Source: CBDFKS01 sp965248905
GTDB taxonomy: Bacteria > Chloroflexota > Dehalococcoidia > Lucifugimonadales > JAGWBF01
DNA length: 64,000 nucleotides
NCBI GenBank assembly: GCA_965248905.1
Contig: CBDFKS010000006.1
Location: forward strand, 372,001-436,000
Reading direction: 5' to 3'
Within the stretch, counting starts at the first letter, position 1. Each line of letters begins with the position of its first letter. Below are positions 25,592 to 33,587 of this stretch, one piece after another. The position numbers and the translations under genes were made by a program. Below the pieces are notes generated by a model. The model saw nothing but the letters and a program-made list of their open reading frames with translations. It ran no database searches and had not been told where the DNA came from.

Positions 25592-26626
25592 TCAGGAGAC
25601 CGCTTCGATATCACCCACTGCTACACTGCTCTCTACCAGCTCCTGAAACCGTTCCAGTTTCTTGGGGTGGTGTACGGTGGAACCCTCGAGTAGACCGTCG
25701 AGGGCATGGCTCGTGGAGATTGTGTCTGAGTTCACCACCAGCAGCGGCACTTCTTGCTGTTCCGCCTCATGATACACGTACTGGATGGGCTCGTGTCCAC
25801 CAGTCAGAAATAGACAGGTCATGGGCACGGACAATGCGGCAAGCTGTATATCTGGCCTGTCTCCCCTGACAATTACAGCTTTATTGTCCATACGGCCAAA
25901 ATAGTTGATGCCGCTGTCCATTATGTTCCCGCCAATCAGGAAATTCTCCACAAGCTCCTGGTCCATTTCCTGACCCAACACCCATCTACCGTCAAGATGC
26001 TGCGCCATCTGCCCTACTGTAACCGATAGCATGAGTCTGTCTTCGGGAATCGCTCCCAGGAACTTGATCCCGCTTGTCTCTACCGCGGGAGCTAGGTTCA
26101 GAGTGACTTCTCGCTCCTTGTATCGGGTCACATGGTTCAGCACAACACCAATCAAGTTTTGGCCGAAGAGCTGACACGCCTCTGAGACTCTTTCTGCGGT
26201 GAGGGATGGACTATACTGCATTATCATCAAGACCTGAGCGTCAGCGAGTTCTGGTATGTCTTGTAAGATCTCAGAGGAGTTGCCGTTGGATTTTGAGGGC
26301 GAAGCGCCTTCCACCAATACCACATCGGAGTTGGCTGAGACAGTTTCAATCGATTGCCTGATCTGTTGTTTTGTGCCTTCCTGTAAGACTTTATCGTCGT
26401 TCAGAGAATCGGGAGCTTTCAAAGGTGCTGGCCATACGGGTTGGTCCGCATGAGGGAGTGCATTGCCGTACACAAAAGCCGTATCCGCGTCCTCACCAGG
26501 TGTGGTGGAGAATGGCTTGAAGTAGCCCACCCTCCTTCCGGCTGATGACAGCCGTGCTGCCAGAGCGCTTGCCAGCGCCGTCTTACCTGCGCCAGGCTTG
26601 TCGGAGGTGATATAGACGAAAGCCAC
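25592..26626 (-). CDS. P-loop (dethiobiotin synthetase-like) plus DRTGG domain protein
   Basis: A 344-aa two-domain protein. The N-terminal 200 residues form a P-loop NTPase of the dethiobiotin synthetase/CobQ type (DKPGAGKTALAS Walker A, VVLVEGASP). The C-terminal part is a DRTGG domain, as found in the N-terminal regions of long phosphotransacetylases and in CBS-DRTGG regulators. Such proteins are often annotated phosphotransacetylase-like, but the catalytic transacetylase domain is absent. A regulatory or nucleotide-sensing role is likely. GTG start behind GGAGGAA. Confidence 0.85.
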   Translation of the reverse strand: MAFVYITSDKPGAGKTALASALAARLSSAGRRVGYFKPFSTTPGEDADTAFVYGNALPHADQPVWPAPLKAPDSLNDDKVLQEGTKQQIRQSIETVSANSDVVLVEGASPSKSNGNSSEILQDIPELADAQVLMIMQYSPSLTAERVSEACQLFGQNLIGVVLNHVTRYKEREVTLNLAPAVETSGIKFLGAIPEDRLMLSVTVGQMAQHLDGRWVLGQEMDQELVENFLIGGNIMDSGINYFGRMDNKAVIVRGDRPDIQLAALSVPMTCLFLTGGHEPIQYVYHEAEQQEVPLLVVNSDTISTSHALDGLLEGSTVHHPKKLERFQELVESSVAVGDIEAVS

Positions 26627-26727
26627 CTAGGTTTCCTCCAGCAAATGGTTCATGTATTGTAGCACAGGGTTAGCCGCGGTCGCATGACGATGTTAGCTTG
26701 GCATCATAGGTGAGTGAATACGGAGCC

Positions 26728-26756
26728 TTGCCGCCATATGGGGTAGCTGCTATAAT
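26728..26756 (+). promoter_or_regulatory. Sigma-70-type promoter for the 26784 amidohydrolase
   Basis: TTGCCG at 26728-26733, 17-bp spacer, TATAAT at 26751-26756 with an extended TGC just before it. The predicted transcript start is about 20 bp ahead of the ATG. Confidence 0.7.
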
Positions 26757-26783
26757 CTCCATAGCTCGCTGAAGGGGGAGAGT

Positions 26784-28010
26784 ATGTACGACATCCTGTT
26801 GAAGAATGGCACAGTTCTGGATCCCTCCCAGGGGACCAACGATCGCCTCGATGTGGCTGTTACCGGTGAAAAGATAAGCAGAGTTGCACCCTCCATTCCT
26901 GAGAGTGAGGCAACTCGGGTCGTGGACGTAAATGGAAAAATAGTCACACCGGGGCTTATCGACGTTCATGCTCACATTTATGCCCCCGGAGGCAACCGTA
27001 ATACCAACCATCCGGACATCGCGGGAGTGCGAGGCGGGGTCACTACTATAGCTGACGCCGGCGGCGCGGGCCCCTCCAACTTTCAGGAGTTTTGCGACTT
27101 TGCGTTGCCCCAGGCCCAGACCAAGGTGTACTCTTTCCTGAGCATATTCAAGGACCGCAGCGATCCCATGGCATCCTCGGAATCGGATATCGATGTGGCC
27201 GGCGTGGTCAAGACCGCCGAGCAGAACCGTGACCTGGTAAAAGGGGTTAAGGTCCTGGTCATGCCGCGGACGATACAGGCTATGGGGCTCAAAAATGTCG
27301 AGGCAGCAAAGCTGGCAGCCCAAGAAGCCGGCATCCGCATCATGATGCATATCGGCGACATCGGCCCGAAGAATCAGGTGCCTACTCCCCCGGAAGTGAC
27401 AGCCAGAGCCGTCTCAATGCTGAGCGCCGGCGACATCGTCACCCACATATTCAGCCCTCTAACCGGTGCCGCCCTCGATGGAGAAGGGAAAGTATTGCCG
27501 GAACTGAAGGAGGCGCAGGCACGGGGAGTGGTGATGGACCCGTCCTATGGCGACTTCAACTTCGGATGGGAGCGAGCCGATCGAGTATTAGCCCAGGGCT
27601 TGATCCCGGATACCATCGGTACCGATATGGAGATTCAGTCGGGTTTCGGGATGCGCAAGGTCTCAGAACGCGGACTAATAGAGTACACCGCCTATTTCCT
27701 CAACCTGGGCTTCTCTCTCGAAGACGTTATTCGAATGACGACGATAAACGCGGCTCATGCGTTAGGTATCGAAGACCAGTCCGGTAGCCTCACAGTCGGG
27801 AGAGAGGCTGATATATCCGTACTTGAGCTCGTGGAAGGTAGCTGGCAGCTTACGGATGCCGATGACATCAATCGGACTGGGTCGAAGGCATTAGTGCCTG
27901 TTATGACCATAAAGTCTGGGCAAATTATAGAACCTGGGGAGGCGCCCCATTCCTGGGGATGGACACCACCGGCCACGGTAGAGGCCGGCGTGAACGTGGG
28001 GGATGCCTAA
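26784..28010 (+). CDS. Amidohydrolase / metallo-deacetylase family protein
   Basis: Amidohydrolase-superfamily enzyme of 408 aa, closest in pattern to the dihydroorotase-like deacetylase group (EF_0837/AHPF type). An N-terminal composite beta domain (MYDILLKNGTVLDP) leads to the metal motif LIDVHAHIY. GVKVLVMP supplies the likely carboxylated lysine and MMHIGD a metal histidine. The C terminus returns to the beta domain (LTVGREADISVLEL). Members act on N-acetyl or N-succinyl groups or cyclic amides. It has its own strong promoter and is not in an operon. Confidence 0.85.
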   Translation: MYDILLKNGTVLDPSQGTNDRLDVAVTGEKISRVAPSIPESEATRVVDVNGKIVTPGLIDVHAHIYAPGGNRNTNHPDIAGVRGGVTTIADAGGAGPSNFQEFCDFALPQAQTKVYSFLSIFKDRSDPMASSESDIDVAGVVKTAEQNRDLVKGVKVLVMPRTIQAMGLKNVEAAKLAAQEAGIRIMMHIGDIGPKNQVPTPPEVTARAVSMLSAGDIVTHIFSPLTGAALDGEGKVLPELKEAQARGVVMDPSYGDFNFGWERADRVLAQGLIPDTIGTDMEIQSGFGMRKVSERGLIEYTAYFLNLGFSLEDVIRMTTINAAHALGIEDQSGSLTVGREADISVLELVEGSWQLTDADDINRTGSKALVPVMTIKSGQIIEPGEAPHSWGWTPPATVEAGVNVGDA

Positions 28011-28056
28011 CAACTTAGACTAGAATGAACTGTATCTTTACCTGAATGGTTGTGAT

Positions 28057-28085
28057 GAGGCCCGTCTTTAGCGAAGTCGGGCCTC
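28057..28085 (+). terminator. Probable terminator after the 26784 amidohydrolase
   Basis: Stem GAGGCCCG at 28057-28064 pairs with CGGGCCTC at 28078-28085, followed by TGGTTTTA on the plus strand. The 3' arm overlaps the last codons of the convergent MFS gene. Confidence 0.6.
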
Positions 28086-29288
28086 TGGTTTTAGAAAAAC
28101 CAGGCAGAGGGTACCTGCTCCCGCCACCCCTGCTGCCATCCACCAACCTAAATCGTAAGAGTCTGTGCTGTCCACTATCCACCCAAACAGAGGCGCTATC
28201 CCAAAAGAGGTAAGTCGCTGAATGGTGCTGGCGAAACCCATCGCCGTGCCTGTTAGTTCAGGTCCCACCAGTTCAGCTATCAGAATTGGCCACAGACCGG
28301 TCCACGATAGAGTAATGCCACCGAGGAAAAAGAGCACCAACCCCAGCACCACCACATTCACGTCGGAAGGCAGCCACGTTAACAATGCTGTGATCCCTAC
28401 AGACAGTATGCCTATCATGGCGAGGGTCGCGACACGCCTTCTGTGTAGAACCACGTCGCTTATGACACCCCAAAAGACCCTTCCTACCGTCGCTCCAGCC
28501 AGGACCACGGAAAACAGACCTCCGGCCACGCCTGCAGACTCGCCCATCACTTCCTTCAAAAACAGCACCAGATAGGTAGCCATAACGACCCAGACGCCAG
28601 TGAGGGCGGCGCCAAAGCATGAAACTAGCCAGAGGTCCCTATTCTTAATCACCAGAGGCACGCGGCCTCCGGGAGCCGGTTTCATTTCCCGCTTGCTGCT
28701 GTCCACAGGCTTATCTCGATAGAACATGAAGAACACTGCACACGTAATGGCCGTCAGGACCGCCAATGATAATATAGCCTCACGCCAGCCGAAATTAACG
28801 GCCAGAACTGTGAAGACCAGCGCGGCTATGATCCCGTAGATGGGGAAGCTGCATTCGATTATCCCCATGGCGAGGGCGCGGGTCCTGGGCGGCACCCAGT
28901 CTATGATGGCCTTCGTCTCAGAAGGTAGGGCAGAGGAGCTGGCACTGCCTAGGAGTATGGCTACTAGAATCCCATGGAGGAGCGATTGCATCTGAGAGAA
29001 CAGCACCAGGCTTATTACCACACCAATCAATGACCATACTTGCAGCCGCTTCACCCCCACCACGTCCACCAGCCACCCCAGAAAGAGCACTGTGGCTGTG
29101 CCACCCACGAACATTCCTGAGGAAATAAAGCCCAACTGGGTGCGGCTGATATCCAGGTCTTCCTGTATGAATGGGAATAATACGCCAAAGCCCATGTAGA
29201 TGAAGGCAATGGAGCTAGCGGATACAATTAGTAGGACAACCACGAACCACTGGTACGGAAGATTGGTCAGAACCTTGACCCTGATCAA
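28068..29288 (-). CDS. Major facilitator superfamily transporter (second paralogue)
   Basis: Inner-membrane MFS carrier of 406 aa, full length with twelve predicted helices. GFGVLFPFIQEDLDISRTQLG, then VDVVGVKRLQVWSLIGV and WVPPRTRALAMGI, match the carrier at 3983 block for block, so both arose from a duplication. The TTG at 29288 is the reported start; ribosome-site evidence is weak and no better start lies just upstream. The substrate is probably an organic acid, by analogy with oxalate/formate and monocarboxylate carriers, but this is unproven. Confidence 0.9.
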   Translation of the reverse strand: MIRVKVLTNLPYQWFVVVLLIVSASSIAFIYMGFGVLFPFIQEDLDISRTQLGFISSGMFVGGTATVLFLGWLVDVVGVKRLQVWSLIGVVISLVLFSQMQSLLHGILVAILLGSASSSALPSETKAIIDWVPPRTRALAMGIIECSFPIYGIIAALVFTVLAVNFGWREAILSLAVLTAITCAVFFMFYRDKPVDSSKREMKPAPGGRVPLVIKNRDLWLVSCFGAALTGVWVVMATYLVLFLKEVMGESAGVAGGLFSVVLAGATVGRVFWGVISDVVLHRRRVATLAMIGILSVGITALLTWLPSDVNVVVLGLVLFFLGGITLSWTGLWPILIAELVGPELTGTAMGFASTIQRLTSFGIAPLFGWIVDSTDSYDLGWWMAAGVAGAGTLCLVFLKPEARLR

Positions 29289-29500
29289 GACGTGGTGGAC
29301 CTGCTTTCCATTCGTGAAATCTTGGAAAATGGTCAGCCCGTGGAGGACTGTACCAACTTTATTAGCTTATCTATGTTGTGTCTGAGACCCGAAACTTTGT
29401 CAGTATATCACGGATAACTCGCGATGGATAAAGTTGTTGCGGGATTCGAAGGCTGTAATCCGCATGGTCTAAGTGATGGGGAAGCCGCTTAGAGAGCTAG

Positions 29501-31059
29501 CAGCCCGTCCGAGGATTATCTAACGGTGCTTGCGGGTCAGCGCCAATGGATCGCGACAACTAATTTTGCCGGTTGCCCCAGCCGGCCCCCAGATAGCTTT
29601 GCGAATAGCGCCGTGCTCACTACCTCGGCAAAGTTCCTGATGCGTTGGGCTGGCCCATCGGCCCGTGCTTTCCTGTGCAGATTGACCCCAAAGCGGAACA
29701 GTTTGAGCAGGTTGTGGCCGGTGCAGATCAGCGACCATTCGCCGTTCACCTTCTCCAGTCCCCGCAGCAGGAACTGCCGGAATCCCCTGCCCTGCTTGAT
29801 CTGGCCGAATACCGGCTCCACAGTTTGCATCCGCAAAGCGTAGCGCTGCCGACCCCGCTTGGTCTGTAACTTCCGTCGCATCCGGTCCCTGGGAGACAGA
29901 TGGCTGGGTATGCGACCTCGGGGCGCGGGTGGCACAACCCGGCCGTGGCGGGTCTGCTCCGGCGCGACGAACGGGTCCACGCCCAGAGCATAGAGCTCGT
30001 CGACTGCCTTTGCCGAGTAATAGCCAGCATCGGCGGATACTTCCCTGGGGACTGCACCGACGTTGTCGATGGTCTCCTCCATCATCGCCGCAGCCTGTTG
30101 CTTATCCGAAGCCTGGTTGGTGGCCCGCGCCGCCACGATCACCTGGTGAGCGCTGTCCACCACCGCCTGACAGTTGTACGCTTGCAGGAAGTCCTTTCCT
30201 CCAGGTGCGGGGATGATGCGCGACTCGGTATCGGTGAAGTTACGCTGGGCCTTGTCGTCGGGCACCCCCGGGTGATTACCACCTTCGGCCTCGGCCTGTT
30301 CGGCAGCCGCCTGCGCCTCGGCTTCCAGCGCCGCCATGGCTTCCCGTATCTTCTCCAACCGACCCTCTCGAAAGGCCAACTCCTGCGGCAACTCATCTCC
30401 ACGCTTGTCTTTGCCGTACCGCCGGTCTTCCTCATCATCCGCTGCCTGGGCCTGTCGCAACAACTCCGCTACCTCCGCCGCCAACTGCGCTGCCTTCTCC
30501 TTCATCCGTTGGTAACTCATCGCCTTATGCTTCGATGCGTTGGCCTTGACCTTCGTGCCGTCCAGCGCCACGTGCCCCAGCTTCACCAGCCCCGCCTGCT
30601 GACACAACGCCAGTACCTGTACGAACAGGCCCGACAGCGCATCCACATTATCCTTGCGAAAGTCGGAGATGGTCCGGAAGTCCGGTGTGTTGTTCGCCGC
30701 CAACACCCTGAAGGCGATGTCCTCGTGGAGACGCTGGGCGATGCGGCGTGAGGACGCCACCCCCACGCAGTAGCCGTAGAGCAACACCTTGACCATCATC
30801 CGTGGATGATACGGCGGCCCGCCACGCCGTTCCCGCTCGTAGCGAGCGGTGACCTCCGACATGTCCAACTGGTCCACCACGTCGGATATGAAGTAGGCCA
30901 GATGGTCGTCAGGCAGCCACTCCTGCAACGCCGCTGGCAACAGCAACTGCTGGTCGGGTTCGTAGGAAAGGTAGGTCTTGCTCATCAACGACTCCCCGCT
31001 ACTGGGCTGGGCCCATCATACCCCCAAACACTCGCCAACCGTGTTTCTCGGACGGGCTC
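29501..31059 (-). mobile_element. IS1182-type insertion sequence
   Basis: About 1.56 kb containing one complete transposase gene. Matching ends are AGCCCGTCCGAG at 29502-29513 and its complement at 31047-31058, a 12-bp inverted repeat. CTAG flanks both sides (29497-29500 and 31060-31063) and may be a 4-bp target duplication. As CTAG is itself a palindrome this is only suggestive. The exact ends are uncertain by one or two bases. Confidence 0.82.
29537..30985 (-). CDS. IS1182-family transposase
   Basis: A 482-aa DDE transposase. The N-terminal domain (LPDDHLAYFISDVVDQLD, RGGPPYHPRMMVKVLLYGY, TPDFRTISDFRK) is the IS1182 hallmark. The catalytic stretch follows: GHVALDGTKVKANASKHKAMSY, SADAGYYS and the C-terminal MQTVEPVFGQIKQGRGFRQF with its glutamate. 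An Ala/Glu-rich helical insert lies near 170-250. It is apparently intact. The ATG at 30985 has GGGGAG upstream. The 283-codon frame on the opposite strand is a shadow of high GC third positions. Confidence 0.93.
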   Translation of the reverse strand: MSKTYLSYEPDQQLLLPAALQEWLPDDHLAYFISDVVDQLDMSEVTARYERERRGGPPYHPRMMVKVLLYGYCVGVASSRRIAQRLHEDIAFRVLAANNTPDFRTISDFRKDNVDALSGLFVQVLALCQQAGLVKLGHVALDGTKVKANASKHKAMSYQRMKEKAAQLAAEVAELLRQAQAADDEEDRRYGKDKRGDELPQELAFREGRLEKIREAMAALEAEAQAAAEQAEAEGGNHPGVPDDKAQRNFTDTESRIIPAPGGKDFLQAYNCQAVVDSAHQVIVAARATNQASDKQQAAAMMEETIDNVGAVPREVSADAGYYSAKAVDELYALGVDPFVAPEQTRHGRVVPPAPRGRIPSHLSPRDRMRRKLQTKRGRQRYALRMQTVEPVFGQIKQGRGFRQFLLRGLEKVNGEWSLICTGHNLLKLFRFGVNLHRKARADGPAQRIRNFAEVVSTALFAKLSGGRLGQPAKLVVAIHWR

Positions 31060-31088
31060 CTAGAGAATTGGATTAGGTGGCTTTACCG

Positions 31089-31118
31089 TCGACAGAGCAA
31101 TGTCGCCTCAGCTATAAT
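31089..31118 (+). promoter_or_regulatory. Probable promoter upstream of tRNA-Leu
   Basis: TCGACA at 31089-31094, 18-bp spacer and TATAAT at 31113-31118, about 100 bp before tRNA-Leu and just outside the IS1182 end. Confidence 0.5.
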
Positions 31119-31221
31119 GGCGATATAGTAGTACAGAAACGTGATTCGTCGCGCAACTGGCATTTGGATTGGTCTTTACATCAATACTAAACCGCTTCTT
31201 AAATCCGTAAATCCATCAAAA

Positions 31222-31306
31222 GGGGAAGTGTCGGAACTGGTAGACGAGCATGATTTAGGATCATGTGCTGAAAGGCGTGGGAGTTCGAGTCTCCCCTTCC
31301 CCACCA
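31222..31306 (+). tRNA. tRNA-Leu (TAG)
   Basis: 85-nt class II tRNA with long variable arm. Acceptor GGGGAAG/CTTCCCC, anticodon stem CATGA/TCATG around loop TTTAGGA (anticodon TAG), T loop TTCGAGT. ACCA is encoded at the 3' end. Confidence 0.97.
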
Positions 31307-31375
31307 TACCGCTTTTCGAGTCAGTCACCGCATTTCTATCGGAACAGTTTGTCCCCTCTCCGAGAAGGGAAATCT

Positions 31376-32377
31376 ATGCCTAAGCTATTGGAAGTCCGAG
31401 ACCTGCAAACCTATTTTTTTACCGGCGAAGGCGTGGTAAAAGCGGTAAACGGAGTCTCCTATGACCTTGAAGAGGGGGAGACGCTAGGCCTCGTGGGAGA
31501 AAGCGGGTGTGGTAAGAGTGTAAGCGCTCTGTCGATAATGCGTCTGGTCCCAGATCCCCCCGGAAGGACCGTAGGCGGAGAGGTCATATTCGACGGCCAA
31601 GACCTGCTAAAGCTATCCGACCAACAGATGAGGCGAATTCGGGGCAAGCAGATCGCCATGGTTTTTCAGGAACCCATGACCTCCCTTAATCCCGTATTAT
31701 CAGTTGAGCGCCAGCTTACGGAGGCCCTCGAGCTCCACATGGGCATGAGCAGAGGGGAGGCTCGCCGCGAAGCGGTGCGTAGACTAGAGCAGGTGGGAAT
31801 ACCGGACCCTCAGGGACGTATTAAGCAGTTCCCTCACCAGTTCAGCGGCGGTATGCGCCAGAGGGTTATGATAGCCATGGCTCTGAGCTGTAATCCCAAG
31901 CTGATCATAGCCGATGAGCCTACCACAGCCCTGGACGTGACCATCCAGGCCCAAATACTTGAGCTAATGAAGGCTCTCAGCCAGGAGTACGGGGTTGCTC
32001 TTATTATAATCACCCATAATCTGGGCGTGATAGCCCGCTACGCCGACAGAGTTAACATAATGTATGCAGGAAAAATTATCGAGCGGGGTTCTGCGAGAGA
32101 GATCTACGGCAACTCCAGCCACCCCTACACCTTGGGCCTGCTGAATTCCGTACCTAGATTAGACTTGCCCCGAAAGGAGAAGCTGGATCCCATCGAGGGA
32201 CAGCCTCCGGACATGATCAATGTGCAGCCGGGTTGCTCTTTCCGAGAACGTTGCCGCTACGCCATAGATATGTGCGGGGAGGAGGTGCCGGCTCTTGTTA
32301 ATGTTGGAGATAGCCACTACTCCGCCTGTTTCGTGGCTGAGAGCTTGGCTGCTGGTGCTAAGGAGCCTAGGCAGTGA
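31376..32377 (+). CDS. Oligopeptide/dipeptide ABC transporter ATPase (OppD/DppD)
   Basis: ABC ATPase of 333 aa. Walker A GESGCGKS, Q loop VFQEPMTSLNP, signature FSGGMRQRV, Walker B LIIADEPTTALD and switch His in IITHNLG are all intact. The C-terminal oligo_HPY domain has the cysteine pattern GCSFRERCRYAIDMC. It powers import of peptides or other solutes across the inner membrane. It starts at the ATG at 31376 behind AGAAGGGA; the longer frame runs back into tRNA-Leu and is rejected. The next gene overlaps by 4 bp. No permease genes are adjacent. Confidence 0.93.
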   Translation: MPKLLEVRDLQTYFFTGEGVVKAVNGVSYDLEEGETLGLVGESGCGKSVSALSIMRLVPDPPGRTVGGEVIFDGQDLLKLSDQQMRRIRGKQIAMVFQEPMTSLNPVLSVERQLTEALELHMGMSRGEARREAVRRLEQVGIPDPQGRIKQFPHQFSGGMRQRVMIAMALSCNPKLIIADEPTTALDVTIQAQILELMKALSQEYGVALIIITHNLGVIARYADRVNIMYAGKIIERGSAREIYGNSSHPYTLGLLNSVPRLDLPRKEKLDPIEGQPPDMINVQPGCSFRERCRYAIDMCGEEVPALVNVGDSHYSACFVAESLAAGAKEPRQ

Positions 32378-33402
32378 ATATGGCAACCCAAACTAATGGA
32401 CATCGCTCGGATGAGGTTCTGCTGGACGTACAGAATCTCAAAATGTATTTCCCAGTCACATCGGGTATCATTCTGCAGCGGGCCGTCGGCCATATCAAGG
32501 CGGTGGACGACGTCAGCTTCGCTGTGCACAAGGGTGAGACTCTTGGGTTGGTGGGAGAGAGTGGTTGTGGCAAGACAACCACTGGACGTTGCATCCTCCA
32601 GCTCTACAAGCCCACCTCCGGCAGTGTAATGTTCAATGGAAGCGACCTGTGCACCATGAAGGGTCGGGAACTGAGGGCCATGCGCAGGCAGATGCAGGTC
32701 ATTTTCCAGGACCCGTATAGCTCGTTAAATCCTCGCATGACGGCGGGCAACATAATTGGCGAACCCTTGATAATCCATGGCCTCTCCAAGAGTAAAAGGG
32801 AGTACCGGGAAAGGGTGTCGGAGCTGCTGTCTATAGTAGGACTTAACCCGTCCATGGCCGACAGGTTCCCCCACGAGTTCAGCGGCGGCCAACGGCAGCG
32901 CATCGGTGTAGCCCGTGCCCTGGCTGTGAATCCCCAGTTTATCGTGTGCGACGAGCCGGTTTCGGCCCTGGACGTTTCTATCCAGGCCCAGATCATAAAT
33001 CTCTTGGAAGAGCTCCAGGAGCAGTTCAACCTCACCTATCTCTTCATTGCACATGATCTGTCGGTGGTCAGGCATATCAGCGATAGGGTGATGGTGATGT
33101 ATTTGGGCCACATCGTGGAGGTCGCCGATCGCAACGAAATCTACTCCAACCCTCTGCACCCATACACCAGAGCGTTGCTGTCAGCAGTGCCCATTCCAGA
33201 CCCCATATTGGACGCACAGAGAGAGAGGATCATACTTACCGGCGAAGTGCCCAGCCCGCTGAATCCGCCCCAGGGTTGTGTGTTTCATCCACGATGTTTT
33301 ATGGCCACTCGAGAATGCCAGTTAGCGATGCCTGAAGTCAGGGAGGTCCAATCCGGTCATTGGGTAGCCTGCATCAACGTGCCGGGATACGGTGCACCAT
33401 AG
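32374..33402 (+). CDS. Oligopeptide/dipeptide ABC transporter ATPase (OppF/DppF)
   Basis: Partner ABC ATPase, 342 aa. Walker A GESGCGKT, VIFQDPYSSLNPRM, signature FSGGQRQRIGVARAL, Walker B FIVCDEPVSALD, and a C-terminal GCVFHPRC oligo_HPY domain. The GTG at 32374 overlaps the oppD stop (GTGA), with AAGGAG 8 bp upstream, so translation is coupled. OppDF normally pair with two permeases; here the permeases must be encoded elsewhere. The nearest solute-binding protein in the window is at 48032. Confidence 0.93.
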   Translation: MNMATQTNGHRSDEVLLDVQNLKMYFPVTSGIILQRAVGHIKAVDDVSFAVHKGETLGLVGESGCGKTTTGRCILQLYKPTSGSVMFNGSDLCTMKGRELRAMRRQMQVIFQDPYSSLNPRMTAGNIIGEPLIIHGLSKSKREYRERVSELLSIVGLNPSMADRFPHEFSGGQRQRIGVARALAVNPQFIVCDEPVSALDVSIQAQIINLLEELQEQFNLTYLFIAHDLSVVRHISDRVMVMYLGHIVEVADRNEIYSNPLHPYTRALLSAVPIPDPILDAQRERIILTGEVPSPLNPPQGCVFHPRCFMATRECQLAMPEVREVQSGHWVACINVPGYGAP

Positions 33403-33449
33403 CTCGAAACATACACCTTAAATTGCCTCGACCTTTATTACAAGGTTGG

Positions 33450-33507
33450 CCCTCACCCCGACCTTCGGCCACCCCTCTCCCACTGGGAGAGGGGCCGGGG
33501 GTAAGGG
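33450..33507. repeat. CCCTCACCCC palindromic repeat, copy 2
   Basis: Same 58-bp palindrome as at 22086-22143 with a few substitutions (GGGTAAGGG at the right end). It lies between oppF and lepA. Confidence 0.85.
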
Positions 33508-33587
33508 CTATTTTCACTCTTGGTAGTGCCGACGGCAACCAGCATGATAGATTCTTAGGAAAGTAGACTGTTCTTCCAGTATCGATT

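Noticed and set aside
29900..30751. 283-codon open frame opposite the IS1182 transposase
   Set aside because: Fully antisense to a well-conserved transposase; arises from its GC-rich third positions and has no ribosome site or family match.
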